From the NCBI GenBank assembly GCA_946552115.1, contig CAMNRH010000006.1, positions 1 to 64,000 of the forward strand: DNA of 64,000 nucleotides, in the 5' to 3' direction. Shown piece after piece: positions 7,208 through 15,867 of the stretch. Source of the stretch: an uncultured Lachnospiraceae bacterium (GTDB taxonomy: Bacteria; Bacillota; Clostridia; Lachnospirales; Lachnospiraceae). A program made the position numbers and the translations under genes. Every line of letters starts with the position of its first letter. Within the stretch, counting starts at the first letter, position 1. The notes under the pieces were generated by a model. It saw only the letters and a program-made list of their open reading frames with translations, was not told the DNA's origin and did no database searches.

Positions 7208-8452
7208 ATGAGTAATACAAGTATGGTGGAGATAAGCAGGCAGCAATTGTATGATGAGATATGGAAGATATCGGTAGCCGGAGTTGCGAAAAAGTATAAT
7301 TTACATTATGCAAAATTGCTCGAAAGCTTAAAAGCCTATGATATACCATATCCCTCTTCAGGCTATTGGGCCAGAGCGGCATGCGGAAAGGACGTATCTG
7401 CGGAGAGAATGCCATTGACTCAAAATGATCTGGAAAATGTTTATTTATATCCTGCAGATTATTCGTTCTCCCAAAGAAAGAAACAGGAAAATAGTGTTGT
7501 ATTTGATGCCCCGGCTGCGGTTCTCCCTTTTTTAGAGGAAGAGGAACGAGGGCGCGTCATTAATGAATTGAAAAAGATTCAGGTCAAACCGAATGCGAAA
7601 ATACACCCTGTTTTGGCGGCGTATAAAAAATCAATTGAAGCATGGAAGCAGCGTCAAAAGAACGACGCATATATAAAAAGAGGCCGCTATGACTATTATA
7701 GGGGACAAAAAATAGAGCCGCCTGTTTTTGTGAGCGAGGTTTCAGGGGCGGGATTAAAAAGAGTAATAGCCATTCTGAACACCTTATATAAAATTATCGA
7801 GAGGCTGGGAGGAGATGTAAGGCCAGATCTTTCCATGAAAATAAGGAAAGATGTGGTGAGCGTCAGGTTCTCTGAGGGACAGGATAAAAAGCTTCATGAA
7901 CTGACGAAGCAGGAAGCAAGAATGCTGCTGGAGTATAAGGAAAAGGTAAAATCGCAGGAGTATGCTTCAAAACCACAGGTGAAAAAGTATGATTATTATT
8001 ACAATGGGAAACTGCGAATTAAATTTAGTAATGGGAAGTATATCAGGGATAATGAGCAGGAAAAAATCGAGGATAGAATTGATGAAATTATCCTTGAATT
8101 ATATGGAATATCAGAAGAATGCAGAATAGAAAGAGAAAAAAGAGAAGAGGAGCACCGAAAATATTTAGAAGAACAGCACCGAAAAAAGGAGTTTGCAGAA
8201 CGCAGCGAGATTGAAAAGGAAAAAACGCAGGCGCTGATAAATGAAGCTAAGGATTATCAAATAGCCAGCGAAATAAGAAATTATGTATCGGCGTTAAAGG
8301 AAAGCAGGCATTCAGATGAAATAGAGACAGAATGGTTTCAGTGGGCTGAGAAAAAAGCCGATTGGATTGATCCCACAATATCTTTGGAAGATCCGTGGTT
8401 GGGAAAACGTAATCATGGAGCGGATAATGTATTCTTTCGCCAATTGCCATAA
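7208..8452 (+). CDS. GYW-motif protein of unknown function
   Basis: A 414-residue soluble protein. Its N-terminus (ISRQQLYDEIWKISVAGVAKKYN then IPYPSSGYWARAACGK) matches a widespread uncharacterised family beginning R-x-x-L-Y-x-x-V-W with P-x-P-x-x-G-Y-W-A-K, whose first domain looks like a helix-turn-helix. Residues from about 300 to 370 are a charged coiled coil rich in E, K and R. Starting at 7208 rather than the upstream ATG at 7139 places GGAGGAGGG just ahead. Family members are frequent on genomic islands; no function is known. Confidence 0.65.
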   Translation: MSNTSMVEISRQQLYDEIWKISVAGVAKKYNLHYAKLLESLKAYDIPYPSSGYWARAACGKDVSAERMPLTQNDLENVYLYPADYSFSQRKKQENSVVFDAPAAVLPFLEEEERGRVINELKKIQVKPNAKIHPVLAAYKKSIEAWKQRQKNDAYIKRGRYDYYRGQKIEPPVFVSEVSGAGLKRVIAILNTLYKIIERLGGDVRPDLSMKIRKDVVSVRFSEGQDKKLHELTKQEARMLLEYKEKVKSQEYASKPQVKKYDYYYNGKLRIKFSNGKYIRDNEQEKIEDRIDEIILELYGISEECRIEREKREEEHRKYLEEQHRKKEFAERSEIEKEKTQALINEAKDYQIASEIRNYVSALKESRHSDEIETEWFQWAEKKADWIDPTISLEDPWLGKRNHGADNVFFRQLP

Positions 8453-8511
8453 TGTTTCATTCTGTGTAAAAATGCTCCGGGTTTCATGTTGGCCGGCAGT
8501 TGTGAAAGGTA

Positions 8512-8540
8512 TTGTAAATGCCGGTATTTCAAAGTATAAT
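8512..8540 (+). promoter_or_regulatory. Sigma-A promoter for sdaAB-sdaAA
   Basis: TTGTAA (8512-8517), a 17-base spacer and a consensus TATAAT (8535-8540) lie 44 bases upstream of the sdaAB start. It marks the border between the accessory stretch and the core genes. Confidence 0.65.
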
Positions 8541-8583
8541 AGGGACAAATATATGTCAAAATAATGAAGAGAGGTAAAATCAA

Positions 8584-9255
8584 ATGGCAAGTATATTTGA
8601 TATTCTTGGCCCGGTGATGGTAGGGCCGTCAAGCTCGCACACGGCGGGCGCGGTGCGTATTGGTCTGATTGGGAGACAGCTTTTCGGAAAGCAGCCGAAG
8701 AAAGCGGTTGTTTATCTGCACGGTTCTTTCGCGGCTACCGGGAAAGGGCATGGAACCGATAAGGCATTGATTGCCGGACTTCTGGGAATGAAGCCGGATG
8801 ATTTGAGAATTCCGGACAGCTTTGAGATTGCAAAAGAGATGGGAATGGATTTTCTAATTGAGCCGAAAGAGCTTCGGGACGCCCATCCCAATACAGCCAG
8901 GATTATGATGGAAGCGGAAGACGGAAAAACGCTGGAGCTTCAGGCGTATTCTATCGGAGGCGGGAGAATCCGGGTAAGCATGCTGGACGGAATGGAGGTA
9001 AATTTCAGCGGAGAGACGAATACGCTGATTGTCAGAAATCAAGATCAGCCGGGCTGTATTACGGATGTCTCAACTGTTTTAAATCTGTGCGGAATCAATA
9101 TCGCTACTATGCAGGTGTTCCGGGCAAAGAGAGGCGGAAGCGCCGTTATGGTGGTGGAGACGGATCAGGTGGTTCCGAAAAGTGCGATTGAGATGCTTGA
9201 GGGAAGACAGGGAATTATGAAGGTAACATTTTTAAATGTAAGCGAAAAGGAGTAG
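8584..9255 (+). CDS. sdaAB: L-serine dehydratase, iron-sulfur, beta subunit
   Basis: A 223-residue beta subunit of the oxygen-sensitive [4Fe-4S] L-serine dehydratase, which deaminates L-serine to pyruvate and ammonia. The N-terminus IFDILGPVMVGPSSSHTAGA carries the family's PSSSHT signature. Residues from about 150 form an ACT domain (QPGCITDVSTVLNLCGINIATM). The alpha subunit starts four bases after the stop, an operon layout typical of Clostridia. In this genome serine would also arise from glycine through glyA further along the window. Confidence 0.95.
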   Translation: MASIFDILGPVMVGPSSSHTAGAVRIGLIGRQLFGKQPKKAVVYLHGSFAATGKGHGTDKALIAGLLGMKPDDLRIPDSFEIAKEMGMDFLIEPKELRDAHPNTARIMMEAEDGKTLELQAYSIGGGRIRVSMLDGMEVNFSGETNTLIVRNQDQPGCITDVSTVLNLCGINIATMQVFRAKRGGSAVMVVETDQVVPKSAIEMLEGRQGIMKVTFLNVSEKE

Positions 9256-9259
9256 CAGT

Positions 9260-10126
9260 ATGTCATATCAGTCAATGGAAGAAGCATATGCAAGATGTGA
9301 AAAAGAGGGGATAGAGTTCTGGAAAGCGGTGCAGCTTGAGGATGCCGAGGAGCGCGATATAAAATTAGACGATTCATGGAAGCAGATGAAAGGGATGTGG
9401 CAGGCGATGCTGGACAGCATTGATACCTACGACCCTGCGCTGATGTCAAGAAGCGGCCTTGTGGGAAAGGAAGGCGGCATTATGGAGGAGTATCTCGCAA
9501 AGGGAGATACTCTGTGCGGTGATTTTATGGCAAAGGTTATGGCGAACGCACTGAAGATGGGATGCAATAATGCGTGTATGAAACGGATAGTTGCGGCCCC
9601 GACAGCCGGTGCCTGCGGAGTGCTTCCGGCGGTGCTTGTCACCTTTTACCGTGAGTATGACGTGCCTGAGGAAAAAATGGTGGAGGCGATGTACGTGGCG
9701 GCAGGCGTAGGTCAGATTATTGCGGCCCGTGCATATCTTGCCGGAGCGTCCGGCGGATGTCAGGCGGAGGTGGGCTCCGGCTCCGGCATGGCAGCGGCGG
9801 CGATCTGCCATGTAAAGGGCGGAAGCAAGGAGCAGCTTGGACATGCATGCGCGATGGCGCTTAAAAATCTGATGGGCCTGGTCTGCGACCCGGTGGGCGG
9901 TCTTGTAGAGGTGCCGTGCGTTAAGAGAAATGTCGGAGGAGCCGTAAATGCTATGGCGGCGGCAGATATGGCTCTTGCGGGAATTGTAAGCCAGATTCCG
10001 GTGGATCAGGTCATTGACGCGATGAAAGAGGTCGGAGACAGAATGGATGTAAGCCTTAAGGAGACAGGAGTCGGCGGAGTAGCGGGAAGTCTTAGGGCCC
10101 AGGAGGTTGTGAAGAAAATTTTTTAA
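9260..10126 (+). CDS. sdaAA: L-serine dehydratase, iron-sulfur, alpha subunit
   Basis: A 288-residue catalytic subunit that holds the [4Fe-4S] cluster. Conserved cysteine regions are visible: GCNNACMKRIVAAPTAGACG, ASGGCQAEVGSGSGMAAAA, LMGLVCDPVGGLVEVPCVKRN. Together with the beta subunit it converts serine to pyruvate plus ammonia in the cytoplasm. It sits directly after sdaAB with its own AAGGAG site. No terminator is evident after it. Confidence 0.95.
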   Translation: MSYQSMEEAYARCEKEGIEFWKAVQLEDAEERDIKLDDSWKQMKGMWQAMLDSIDTYDPALMSRSGLVGKEGGIMEEYLAKGDTLCGDFMAKVMANALKMGCNNACMKRIVAAPTAGACGVLPAVLVTFYREYDVPEEKMVEAMYVAAGVGQIIAARAYLAGASGGCQAEVGSGSGMAAAAICHVKGGSKEQLGHACAMALKNLMGLVCDPVGGLVEVPCVKRNVGGAVNAMAAADMALAGIVSQIPVDQVIDAMKEVGDRMDVSLKETGVGGVAGSLRAQEVVKKIF

Positions 10127-10264
10127 ATGGCAGCGTTGTTCATAAAGCATTCATCCCCGTGCAAATTCCGTGCAAATGCGAGGAAAGAAAGGATTGATTC
10201 CGGGGTGCAAAAAAGAGTATAATGAATCTGCGGCAGAAGTGAAAGACAGAAAGGAATACGGGGA

Positions 10265-10708
10265 ATGGGAGATGAATATAAGGCGATTAATCATGTCCTG
10301 GTTAATTTGATTAATGAGATTTGGAAGCTTGAGGGCGAGGCAATTATTACAAAGGAGTTCGGGGATATTACAAATAATGATATGCATGTAATAGAGGCCG
10401 TAGGTCCGGGGAACGGAAGCAACATGTCCTCAATTGCAAAAAAGCTGAATGTGACGGTAGGTACCCTCACGATTGCCATGAATAATCTGGTGAAAAAGAA
10501 ATATGTAGAGCGAAGCAGAAGTGAAAAGGACCGCCGCGTTGTGATTGTAAGGCTGACGGACAGAGGGGCGGCAGCATACAGGCATCATGAGGATTATCAC
10601 AGGCGGATGACGCAGGCAATTTTAGAAAAGCTGGATGAATCAGAGCTTCCTGTTCTTATGAAGATGCTGGATGCCGTAACAGATTTTTTTAAGGGTTATA
10701 ATCATTAG
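10265..10708 (+). CDS. MarR-family transcriptional regulator
   Basis: A 147-residue winged-helix regulator. The recognition region is MSSIAKKLNVTVGTLTIAMNNLVKKKYVER, followed by the wing SEKDRRVVIVRLTDRG, the classic MarR D-x-R signature. Helices at both ends would form the dimer interface. It resembles FabT-type MarR proteins of Firmicutes that control fatty-acid synthesis, but no fab genes are nearby. It is followed after 19 bases by the sirtuin gene. The ligand and targets are unknown. Confidence 0.85.
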   Translation: MGDEYKAINHVLVNLINEIWKLEGEAIITKEFGDITNNDMHVIEAVGPGNGSNMSSIAKKLNVTVGTLTIAMNNLVKKKYVERSRSEKDRRVVIVRLTDRGAAAYRHHEDYHRRMTQAILEKLDESELPVLMKMLDAVTDFFKGYNH

Positions 10709-10727
10709 GAAAGGTCGGTGTTTTATA

Positions 10728-11459
10728 ATGGGAGCATATGAAACAGAGATTTTAAGGCTTCAGGAAATCATTGACGACAGCGGTAATATTGTATTTTTCG
10801 GAGGTGCGGGCGTATCTACGGAAAGCGATATCCCTGATTTCAGAAGTGCGGACGGGTTGTATCGGCAGAAGTATAAATATTCGCCGGAGCAGATTGTAAG
10901 CCATAGCTTTTTTGTTCAGAATACGGAAGGCTTTTATGAGTTTTATAAGGATAAGATGATGTTCCTTACGGCAAAGCCCAATGCGGCGCATAAAAAGCTG
11001 GCCGAGCTTGAAGAATGCGGGAAGCTTACGGCGGTTATCACGCAGAATATTGACGGGCTGCATCAGGCGGCGGGAAGCGAAAGGGTTTATGAGCTGCACG
11101 GAAGTATTCACCGAAATTACTGCGGGCGCTGCGGCAGGTTTTACGATGCGGAATATGTAAAGAAATCAGACGGAATTCCCAGATGTGAGTGCGGCGGTGT
11201 TATAAAGCCGGATGTAGTTTTGTATGAGGAAAGTCTGAATTCCGAGATCATTCAGAAAAGCATCCGTGCAATCAGCGAGGCGGACACCCTGATCATAGGC
11301 GGCACATCTTTAGTGGTATACCCGGCCGCAGGCTTTATTGATTATTTCCGCGGAAAGCATCTTGTAGTGATTAATAAGAGCGCGACTGCAAAGGAGGTAG
11401 GTGCAGAGCTTACGATAGCGGCGCCTATCGGAGAGATTATGAGCGGTATTACCGTGTAG
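10728..11459 (+). CDS. cobB: NAD-dependent protein deacylase (sirtuin)
   Basis: A 243-residue Sir2-family deacylase that removes acetyl or related groups from lysines, consuming NAD+. Landmarks are GAGVSTESDIPDFRS (residues 26-40, NAD binding), QNIDGLH (106-112), the catalytic histidine in YELHGS (H124), and a zinc ribbon with C132, C135, C153 and C155. GTSLVVYPA is the C-terminal NAD-contact motif. The length is normal for bacterial sirtuins. It is probably co-transcribed with the MarR gene and ends at a shared terminator. Confidence 0.93.
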   Translation: MGAYETEILRLQEIIDDSGNIVFFGGAGVSTESDIPDFRSADGLYRQKYKYSPEQIVSHSFFVQNTEGFYEFYKDKMMFLTAKPNAAHKKLAELEECGKLTAVITQNIDGLHQAAGSERVYELHGSIHRNYCGRCGRFYDAEYVKKSDGIPRCECGGVIKPDVVLYEESLNSEIIQKSIRAISEADTLIIGGTSLVVYPAAGFIDYFRGKHLVVINKSATAKEVGAELTIAAPIGEIMSGITV

Positions 11460-11469
11460 GTACGGGCGT

Positions 11470-11507
11470 AAAAAAGTATCGGCGAAATACAGCCGATACT
11501 TTTTTTA
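11470..11507. terminator. Bidirectional terminator after cobB
   Basis: AAGTATCGGC pairs with GCCGATACTT, flanked by A-run and T-run, so it works in both directions: for cobB on the plus strand and the minus-strand gene whose stop overlaps the T-run. Confidence 0.85.
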
Positions 11508-11957
11508 CTTATTTTTCGTCTTGCTGCGGAGTCTTGCGAAAAAGCCCTGCTTTTTCTGCGGCGTCTCCAGAGGACCTCTTAAGCCTCTTACCGCGGTAAT
11601 ATAGATACCGCTTACCGTTGCCTTTACTTCCTTTTTAACCGGAATAAGCGGATAAATATCCGCATCGCACATCAGGGTCATGACTTTCGGACCGACCTTA
11701 GCCTTTACAACGGGCACCTTAGAACGGCGAAGATATTTCGGAGTGTTATCCACTACGATCTGGGGCAACCCGGCCTCCTTGAGTCTCAGACGGCCTTTAT
11801 CAATAATCAGCATAGATACGGTCTGTGCAACGGCTTCCAGCTTTTCCTGCTGTTCGGCCTGTTTTTTTTCTGCGCGCTTTCCGAGAAAATATAATACAAC
11901 ACACGCAACAATTAATATCACTAATATCGACAGCATAACAATGGTAAATGGTTTCAC
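11505..11957 (-). CDS. Membrane-anchored hypothetical protein
   Basis: A 150-residue protein with one N-terminal transmembrane segment (FTIVMLSILVILIVACVVLYF), a charged coiled stretch (KRAEKKQAEQQEKLEAVAQ), and a globular beta-rich body (KVPVVKAKVGPKVMTLMCD, YPLIPVKKEVKATVSGIYI). The topology suggests a cytoplasmic domain tethered to the membrane. Similar proteins occur widely in Lachnospiraceae without an assigned role. It is divergent from the cardiolipin synthase gene. Confidence 0.7.
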   Translation of the reverse strand: MKPFTIVMLSILVILIVACVVLYFLGKRAEKKQAEQQEKLEAVAQTVSMLIIDKGRLRLKEAGLPQIVVDNTPKYLRRSKVPVVKAKVGPKVMTLMCDADIYPLIPVKKEVKATVSGIYITAVRGLRGPLETPQKKQGFFARLRSKTKNK

Positions 11958-12109
11958 GGGAAGACCTCCTACTTTCTCATTCTAAAACTTTTTAACATTC
12001 CAATTATTTGCACAGAGATAATTGTATCATTGTTTGTAGGGAAGTGCAAGTAATTTTGGGGTTACTTTTAAGGGATAAACAGGATATAATAAGAAAGAGG
12101 TGAATTTGT

Positions 12110-13594
12110 ATGCAGCAGATTTTCGCAGAGTATATTTCAGATATTTATCTGTGGATAATAGAGCATCTTTGGTTTATAAATGTTGTATTTTCCATATTGA
12201 TTATATTTTTTCAGAGAAGGAATCCAACGACGGTATGGGCGTGGCTTCTTTTGCTTTATTTTATTCCGATTCTCGGGTTTGTTCTGTATCTGATACTGGG
12301 GCAGAATTTCCGCAAGGAACGAATGTTTAAAATGAAAGAAATTGAGGGGGAAGTCAAATATGCGGTCCGAAAGCAGGAGGAATCTATTTACCGGAAAAAG
12401 CTAAGGCTGAGGGACCCGGAGCTTGAGCAGTTCAAGCAGCTGATGCTGTATGATTTGAACGAGGGGGAGGCGGTTCTTACTGATAACAATGATATTCGTA
12501 TCTATACGGACGGAAAGGAAAAGTTTCATGCGCTTCTCTATGAGATGGAGCATGCCCTGAATTATATCCATATCCAGTATTACATTATCCGTAATGATGA
12601 GCTGTGGGAAGAGATTGAGGAGGTTCTTATAAGGAAAGCAAAGCAGGGAGTAGAGGTGCGCATCCTTTTTGACAGTATGGGCTGCAGAGGCCGGCGCGGG
12701 ATGTCGGCTTCGGATTGGAGACGCCTGAAAAAGGCAGGAATTTATGTGGCGGAATTTTTCCCCGCAGTGTTCGGAAAGCTTCAGCTTCGTATTAATTACC
12801 GGAATCACCGGAAAATTGTAGTGATTGACGGAAGACTGGGATTTGTCGGCGGTTTTAATGTGGGACGGGAGTATCTGGGGCGGGAAAAAAGGTTTGGCTA
12901 TTGGAGGGATACCCATATCTGTATTGAAGGCGCTGCGGTTACCTCTCTTGCAGTGCGGTTTGTGCTTGACTGGAATTACGCCGCAAAGGAAAATCTGTTT
13001 CTCGAGGACAGATTGTTTGAAATTCCTGAATATGTGAGAAAGGGAAAGGACCTGGTGCAGATTATATCGAGCGGACCGGATTCAGGAAGCCCGGTTATCC
13101 GCGACAATTATCTGCGGATGATTCATATGGCGAGGAAAAGTATTTATATTCAGACGCCTTATTTTATTCCGGATGCGGAAATCAGGGATGCGCTGGTTAT
13201 TGCGGCAAAATCCGGGATTGACGTGCGGATTATGATACCCTGCAAGCCGGACCATCCGTTTGTATACTGGGCTACCTATTCTTATATCGGCGAGATGATA
13301 GAGGCAGGAGCGCGGTGCTACACCTATGACAATGGATTTCTTCATACAAAATGTCTGTGTGCGGACGGTCTTGTGAGCTGTATCGGAACGGCAAATATGG
13401 ATATTCGGAGCTTCAGCCTCAATTTTGAAGTAAATGCGGTTATTTACAGCGCGAGGACGACGGAAAGGCTGATACAGGCCTTTGAAAGGGATATGGCGCG
13501 AAGTACGCTGATAACAAAGAAAAAATATGAACAGAGAGAATTAACCGTGCGCATCAGGGAGCAGTTTTGCAGGCTATTGTCCCCGGTGCTATAA
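12110..13594 (+). CDS. cls: Cardiolipin synthase
   Basis: A 494-residue phospholipase-D-superfamily enzyme that condenses two phosphatidylglycerol molecules into cardiolipin and glycerol. Two transmembrane helices are visible at residues 22-36 and 42-63. Two HKD motifs follow: NHRKIVVIDGRLGFVGGFN with H233, and HTKCLCADGLVSCIGTANMD with H412. The length and the N-terminal membrane hairpin match ClsA-type enzymes of Firmicutes. It stands alone between a divergent gene and an FKBP lipoprotein gene. Confidence 0.93.
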   Translation: MQQIFAEYISDIYLWIIEHLWFINVVFSILIIFFQRRNPTTVWAWLLLLYFIPILGFVLYLILGQNFRKERMFKMKEIEGEVKYAVRKQEESIYRKKLRLRDPELEQFKQLMLYDLNEGEAVLTDNNDIRIYTDGKEKFHALLYEMEHALNYIHIQYYIIRNDELWEEIEEVLIRKAKQGVEVRILFDSMGCRGRRGMSASDWRRLKKAGIYVAEFFPAVFGKLQLRINYRNHRKIVVIDGRLGFVGGFNVGREYLGREKRFGYWRDTHICIEGAAVTSLAVRFVLDWNYAAKENLFLEDRLFEIPEYVRKGKDLVQIISSGPDSGSPVIRDNYLRMIHMARKSIYIQTPYFIPDAEIRDALVIAAKSGIDVRIMIPCKPDHPFVYWATYSYIGEMIEAGARCYTYDNGFLHTKCLCADGLVSCIGTANMDIRSFSLNFEVNAVIYSARTTERLIQAFERDMARSTLITKKKYEQRELTVRIREQFCRLLSPVL

Positions 13595-13720
13595 GAGGAG
13601 TTTCCGTTTTTTCTGTGTGAAATATATGTGAAAAGTGTTTTCAATTATGTGAGAATGTGATATAACAAAATAGTTGTGTCATATGCATAATTAAAAAGTA
13701 ACAGATAAATGAGGTGTAAA

Positions 13721-14776
13721 ATGAAAAAAAGATTAGCAGCAATGCTTACAGGTGTATTAGCGTCGTCCGTGGTTCTTTCAGGCTGTCAGGCGAGCAAGGG
13801 GTTAGAGACGGACGACCTTAAAATTACGCAGTATAAGGATGTGGAAGTGGCGCAGGTGGCAAAGCCGTCGGATATTACGGATGAGGATGTGGATAAGCAG
13901 ATTCAGACCGTGTTGAGTGTGCATGCGGAGACCTCGAAGGTTACGGACCGCGCGGTGAAAGACGGCGATACGGCGAATATTGATTTTGTCGGAAAGATAG
14001 ACGGTAAAGAATTTGAGGGAGGAGCCGGAGAGGGCTATCCGCTGGAAATTGGTTCCGGAGCGTTTATTCCCGGCTTTGAGGAGAGTGTGATCGGACATAA
14101 AATCGGGGAGACCTACGACTGGAACGGACAGTTTCCGGACACATACGGCAATGCGGATTACGCGGGTAAGGACGTTGTGTTTACCATTACGGTCAACAGC
14201 ATTTCCGAGACAGTTACTCCGGAGCTTACAGATGAATTTGTAGGGACGGTTTCTGAAAAATCAAAGACGATTGATGAATATAAGAACGAAGTAAAGAAGC
14301 TGCTTGAAAAAAAGGCGGAAGACAACTATAAAGATACGCTCGGCACGTCAGTGATGGAAAAGGTGCTCGAGAATACGGAGATTAAAGCCTATCCGGAGGA
14401 TGAGCTTAAGGAGCGCACGGAAGGGACGATAGAAGACTATAAAAATGCCGCGAAAGAGCAGAATATAGATTTTGACGACTATTTACAGTACAACGGTATG
14501 ACAGAGGAGCAGTTTGAGGAACAGATTAAAGAAAATACAAAGGAGCGTATGAAGCAGACAATGGTATTCAATGCAATTGCCGAAAAGGAAAACATTGAGC
14601 TTACGGACGAGTTGTATGAGGAGCAGCTTGAAAAAATCGTGAGAGCCTACAGCGAGCAGTATGAAAATGTAGATGCCCTTAAGAAAGCGGCAGAAGAGGA
14701 TGAGCTTAAGGAAGTTGCATTGTATAATGTGGTTCTTGACTGGCTGACTGAGCATTGTATTCAGAAAGCATCATAA
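13721..14776 (+). CDS. Trigger-factor-like FKBP peptidyl-prolyl isomerase lipoprotein
   Basis: A 351-residue lipoprotein. The signal peptide ends in the lipobox LSGC, with the lipidated cysteine at about residue 22. The FKBP-type isomerase domain spans about residues 80-165 (GDTANIDFVGKIDGKEFEGG, GSGAFIPGFEESVIG). The rest is a charged helical region like the C-terminal chaperone domain of trigger factor. It lacks the ribosome-binding N-terminus of true trigger factor, so it probably folds secreted proteins outside the membrane. The ATG at 13721 follows GAGGTG. Confidence 0.88.
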   Translation: MKKRLAAMLTGVLASSVVLSGCQASKGLETDDLKITQYKDVEVAQVAKPSDITDEDVDKQIQTVLSVHAETSKVTDRAVKDGDTANIDFVGKIDGKEFEGGAGEGYPLEIGSGAFIPGFEESVIGHKIGETYDWNGQFPDTYGNADYAGKDVVFTITVNSISETVTPELTDEFVGTVSEKSKTIDEYKNEVKKLLEKKAEDNYKDTLGTSVMEKVLENTEIKAYPEDELKERTEGTIEDYKNAAKEQNIDFDDYLQYNGMTEEQFEEQIKENTKERMKQTMVFNAIAEKENIELTDELYEEQLEKIVRAYSEQYENVDALKKAAEEDELKEVALYNVVLDWLTEHCIQKAS

Positions 14777-14796
14777 AGGATGAGACTGTTTTGGCT

Positions 14797-14836
14797 TAAC
14801 GCTTGTCGGGGAGAATTCCTGACAGGCGTTTTTTTG
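14797..14836 (+). terminator. Terminator after FKBP lipoprotein gene
   Basis: AACGCTTGTC pairs with GACAGGCGTT (one T-G pair) and is followed by seven or more T residues. Confidence 0.8.
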
Positions 14837-14876
14837 CACGATATTATTTTTGGGAGGAATGAAAGGAGAAAATGGT

Positions 14877-15746
14877 ATGGAAATGAAGAGCGGGTGGTAT
14901 CAGAGAATTACTTCTTTAGCTGCGGTAATCGCGGGGAATTTTTTGTATGCGCTTACGGTGAAGCTTTTTCTGCTTCCGGCAGGGCTCGTCACAGGGGGAA
15001 CGACAGGTATGGCGCTTACGGTAAATTACCTGACGGGGATACCGATTTCAGGCTTTGTGCTTATTTTTAATGTAATCATGCTGGCCGTGGGATACAAGGC
15101 GCTGGGAAAAGCCTTTGCATCCACAACACTTGCCAGCACGTTCCTTTATCCGATGGCCCTGGAGATTTTTGACAGAGCCCTGGAGGGGGTCACGCTGACA
15201 GAGGATATTTTTCTTTGTACGTTATTTTCCGGTCTGGGAATCGGAATCTCACTTGGAATTGTAATCCGCTCGGGCGCGTCAACCGGAGGAATGGATATTC
15301 CCCCGCTGGTTCTTAAGCAATATATGCGGATTCCTGTGTCCGTCAGTATGTATGCATTTGATGTATGTATTCTTCTGTCACAGGCGATATTCCGAGGGGC
15401 GGAAAATATTCTGTACGGCATTGTACTTGTGATGATTTATACGATTGTTCTCGATAAAATGCTGCTTCTTGGAACGACAAGGACGGAGGTGCGCATTATC
15501 AGTCAGAAATCCGAAGAGATACGGGATGCCATTTTAAAGGAATTAGACAGGGGAGTTACGATGCTGGAGGGGGAAAGCGGTTATCTTCATAACCGGACAC
15601 AGATGATATTCAGCGTGATTTCAAATCGGGAGCTTCCTAAGGTGGAACGGATTATCAGGGGGATTGATCCGGAGAGCTTTATGGTTGTAAGCCGGGTGAG
15701 CGAGGTGAAAGGCAGAGGCTTTTCTCTGAATAAAAAGTATCAGTAA
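14877..15746 (+). CDS. YitT family membrane protein
   Basis: A 289-residue protein of the YitT/DUF161 family. Five to six membrane helices occupy residues 10-190 (for example ITSLAAVIAGNFLYALTVKLF, GFVLIFNVIMLAVGY), with the family's GLVTGGTTGMAL loop. A cytoplasmic DUF2179 domain follows from about residue 210 (RTEVRIISQKSEEIRDAI, RGVTMLEGESGY). The ATG at 14877 has AAAGGAG eight bases ahead. The function is not established; transport of a small ion or metabolite has been proposed for the family. Confidence 0.9.
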   Translation: MEMKSGWYQRITSLAAVIAGNFLYALTVKLFLLPAGLVTGGTTGMALTVNYLTGIPISGFVLIFNVIMLAVGYKALGKAFASTTLASTFLYPMALEIFDRALEGVTLTEDIFLCTLFSGLGIGISLGIVIRSGASTGGMDIPPLVLKQYMRIPVSVSMYAFDVCILLSQAIFRGAENILYGIVLVMIYTIVLDKMLLLGTTRTEVRIISQKSEEIRDAILKELDRGVTMLEGESGYLHNRTQMIFSVISNRELPKVERIIRGIDPESFMVVSRVSEVKGRGFSLNKKYQ

Positions 15747-15867
15747 AAAAATCAGGTATTATTTTTAATACAGGAAGTATAATTTTTAATATTTTATTTT
15801 TGGTCCTGCCAATAAAATAAAGTTGTAGTTAAAAAATAACCATGCGATAATTTAAGTGGAGATTGTT

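Noticed and set aside
9446-10150. Long minus-strand frame opposite sdaAA
   Set aside because: It covers a conserved enzyme gene on the other strand and its His/Arg-rich sequence is typical of an antisense shadow.
10151-10180. Direct repeats of GTGCAAAT upstream of the MarR gene
   Set aside because: Two short copies 11 bases apart could be an operator, but direct repeats are not typical for MarR proteins and there is no further support.
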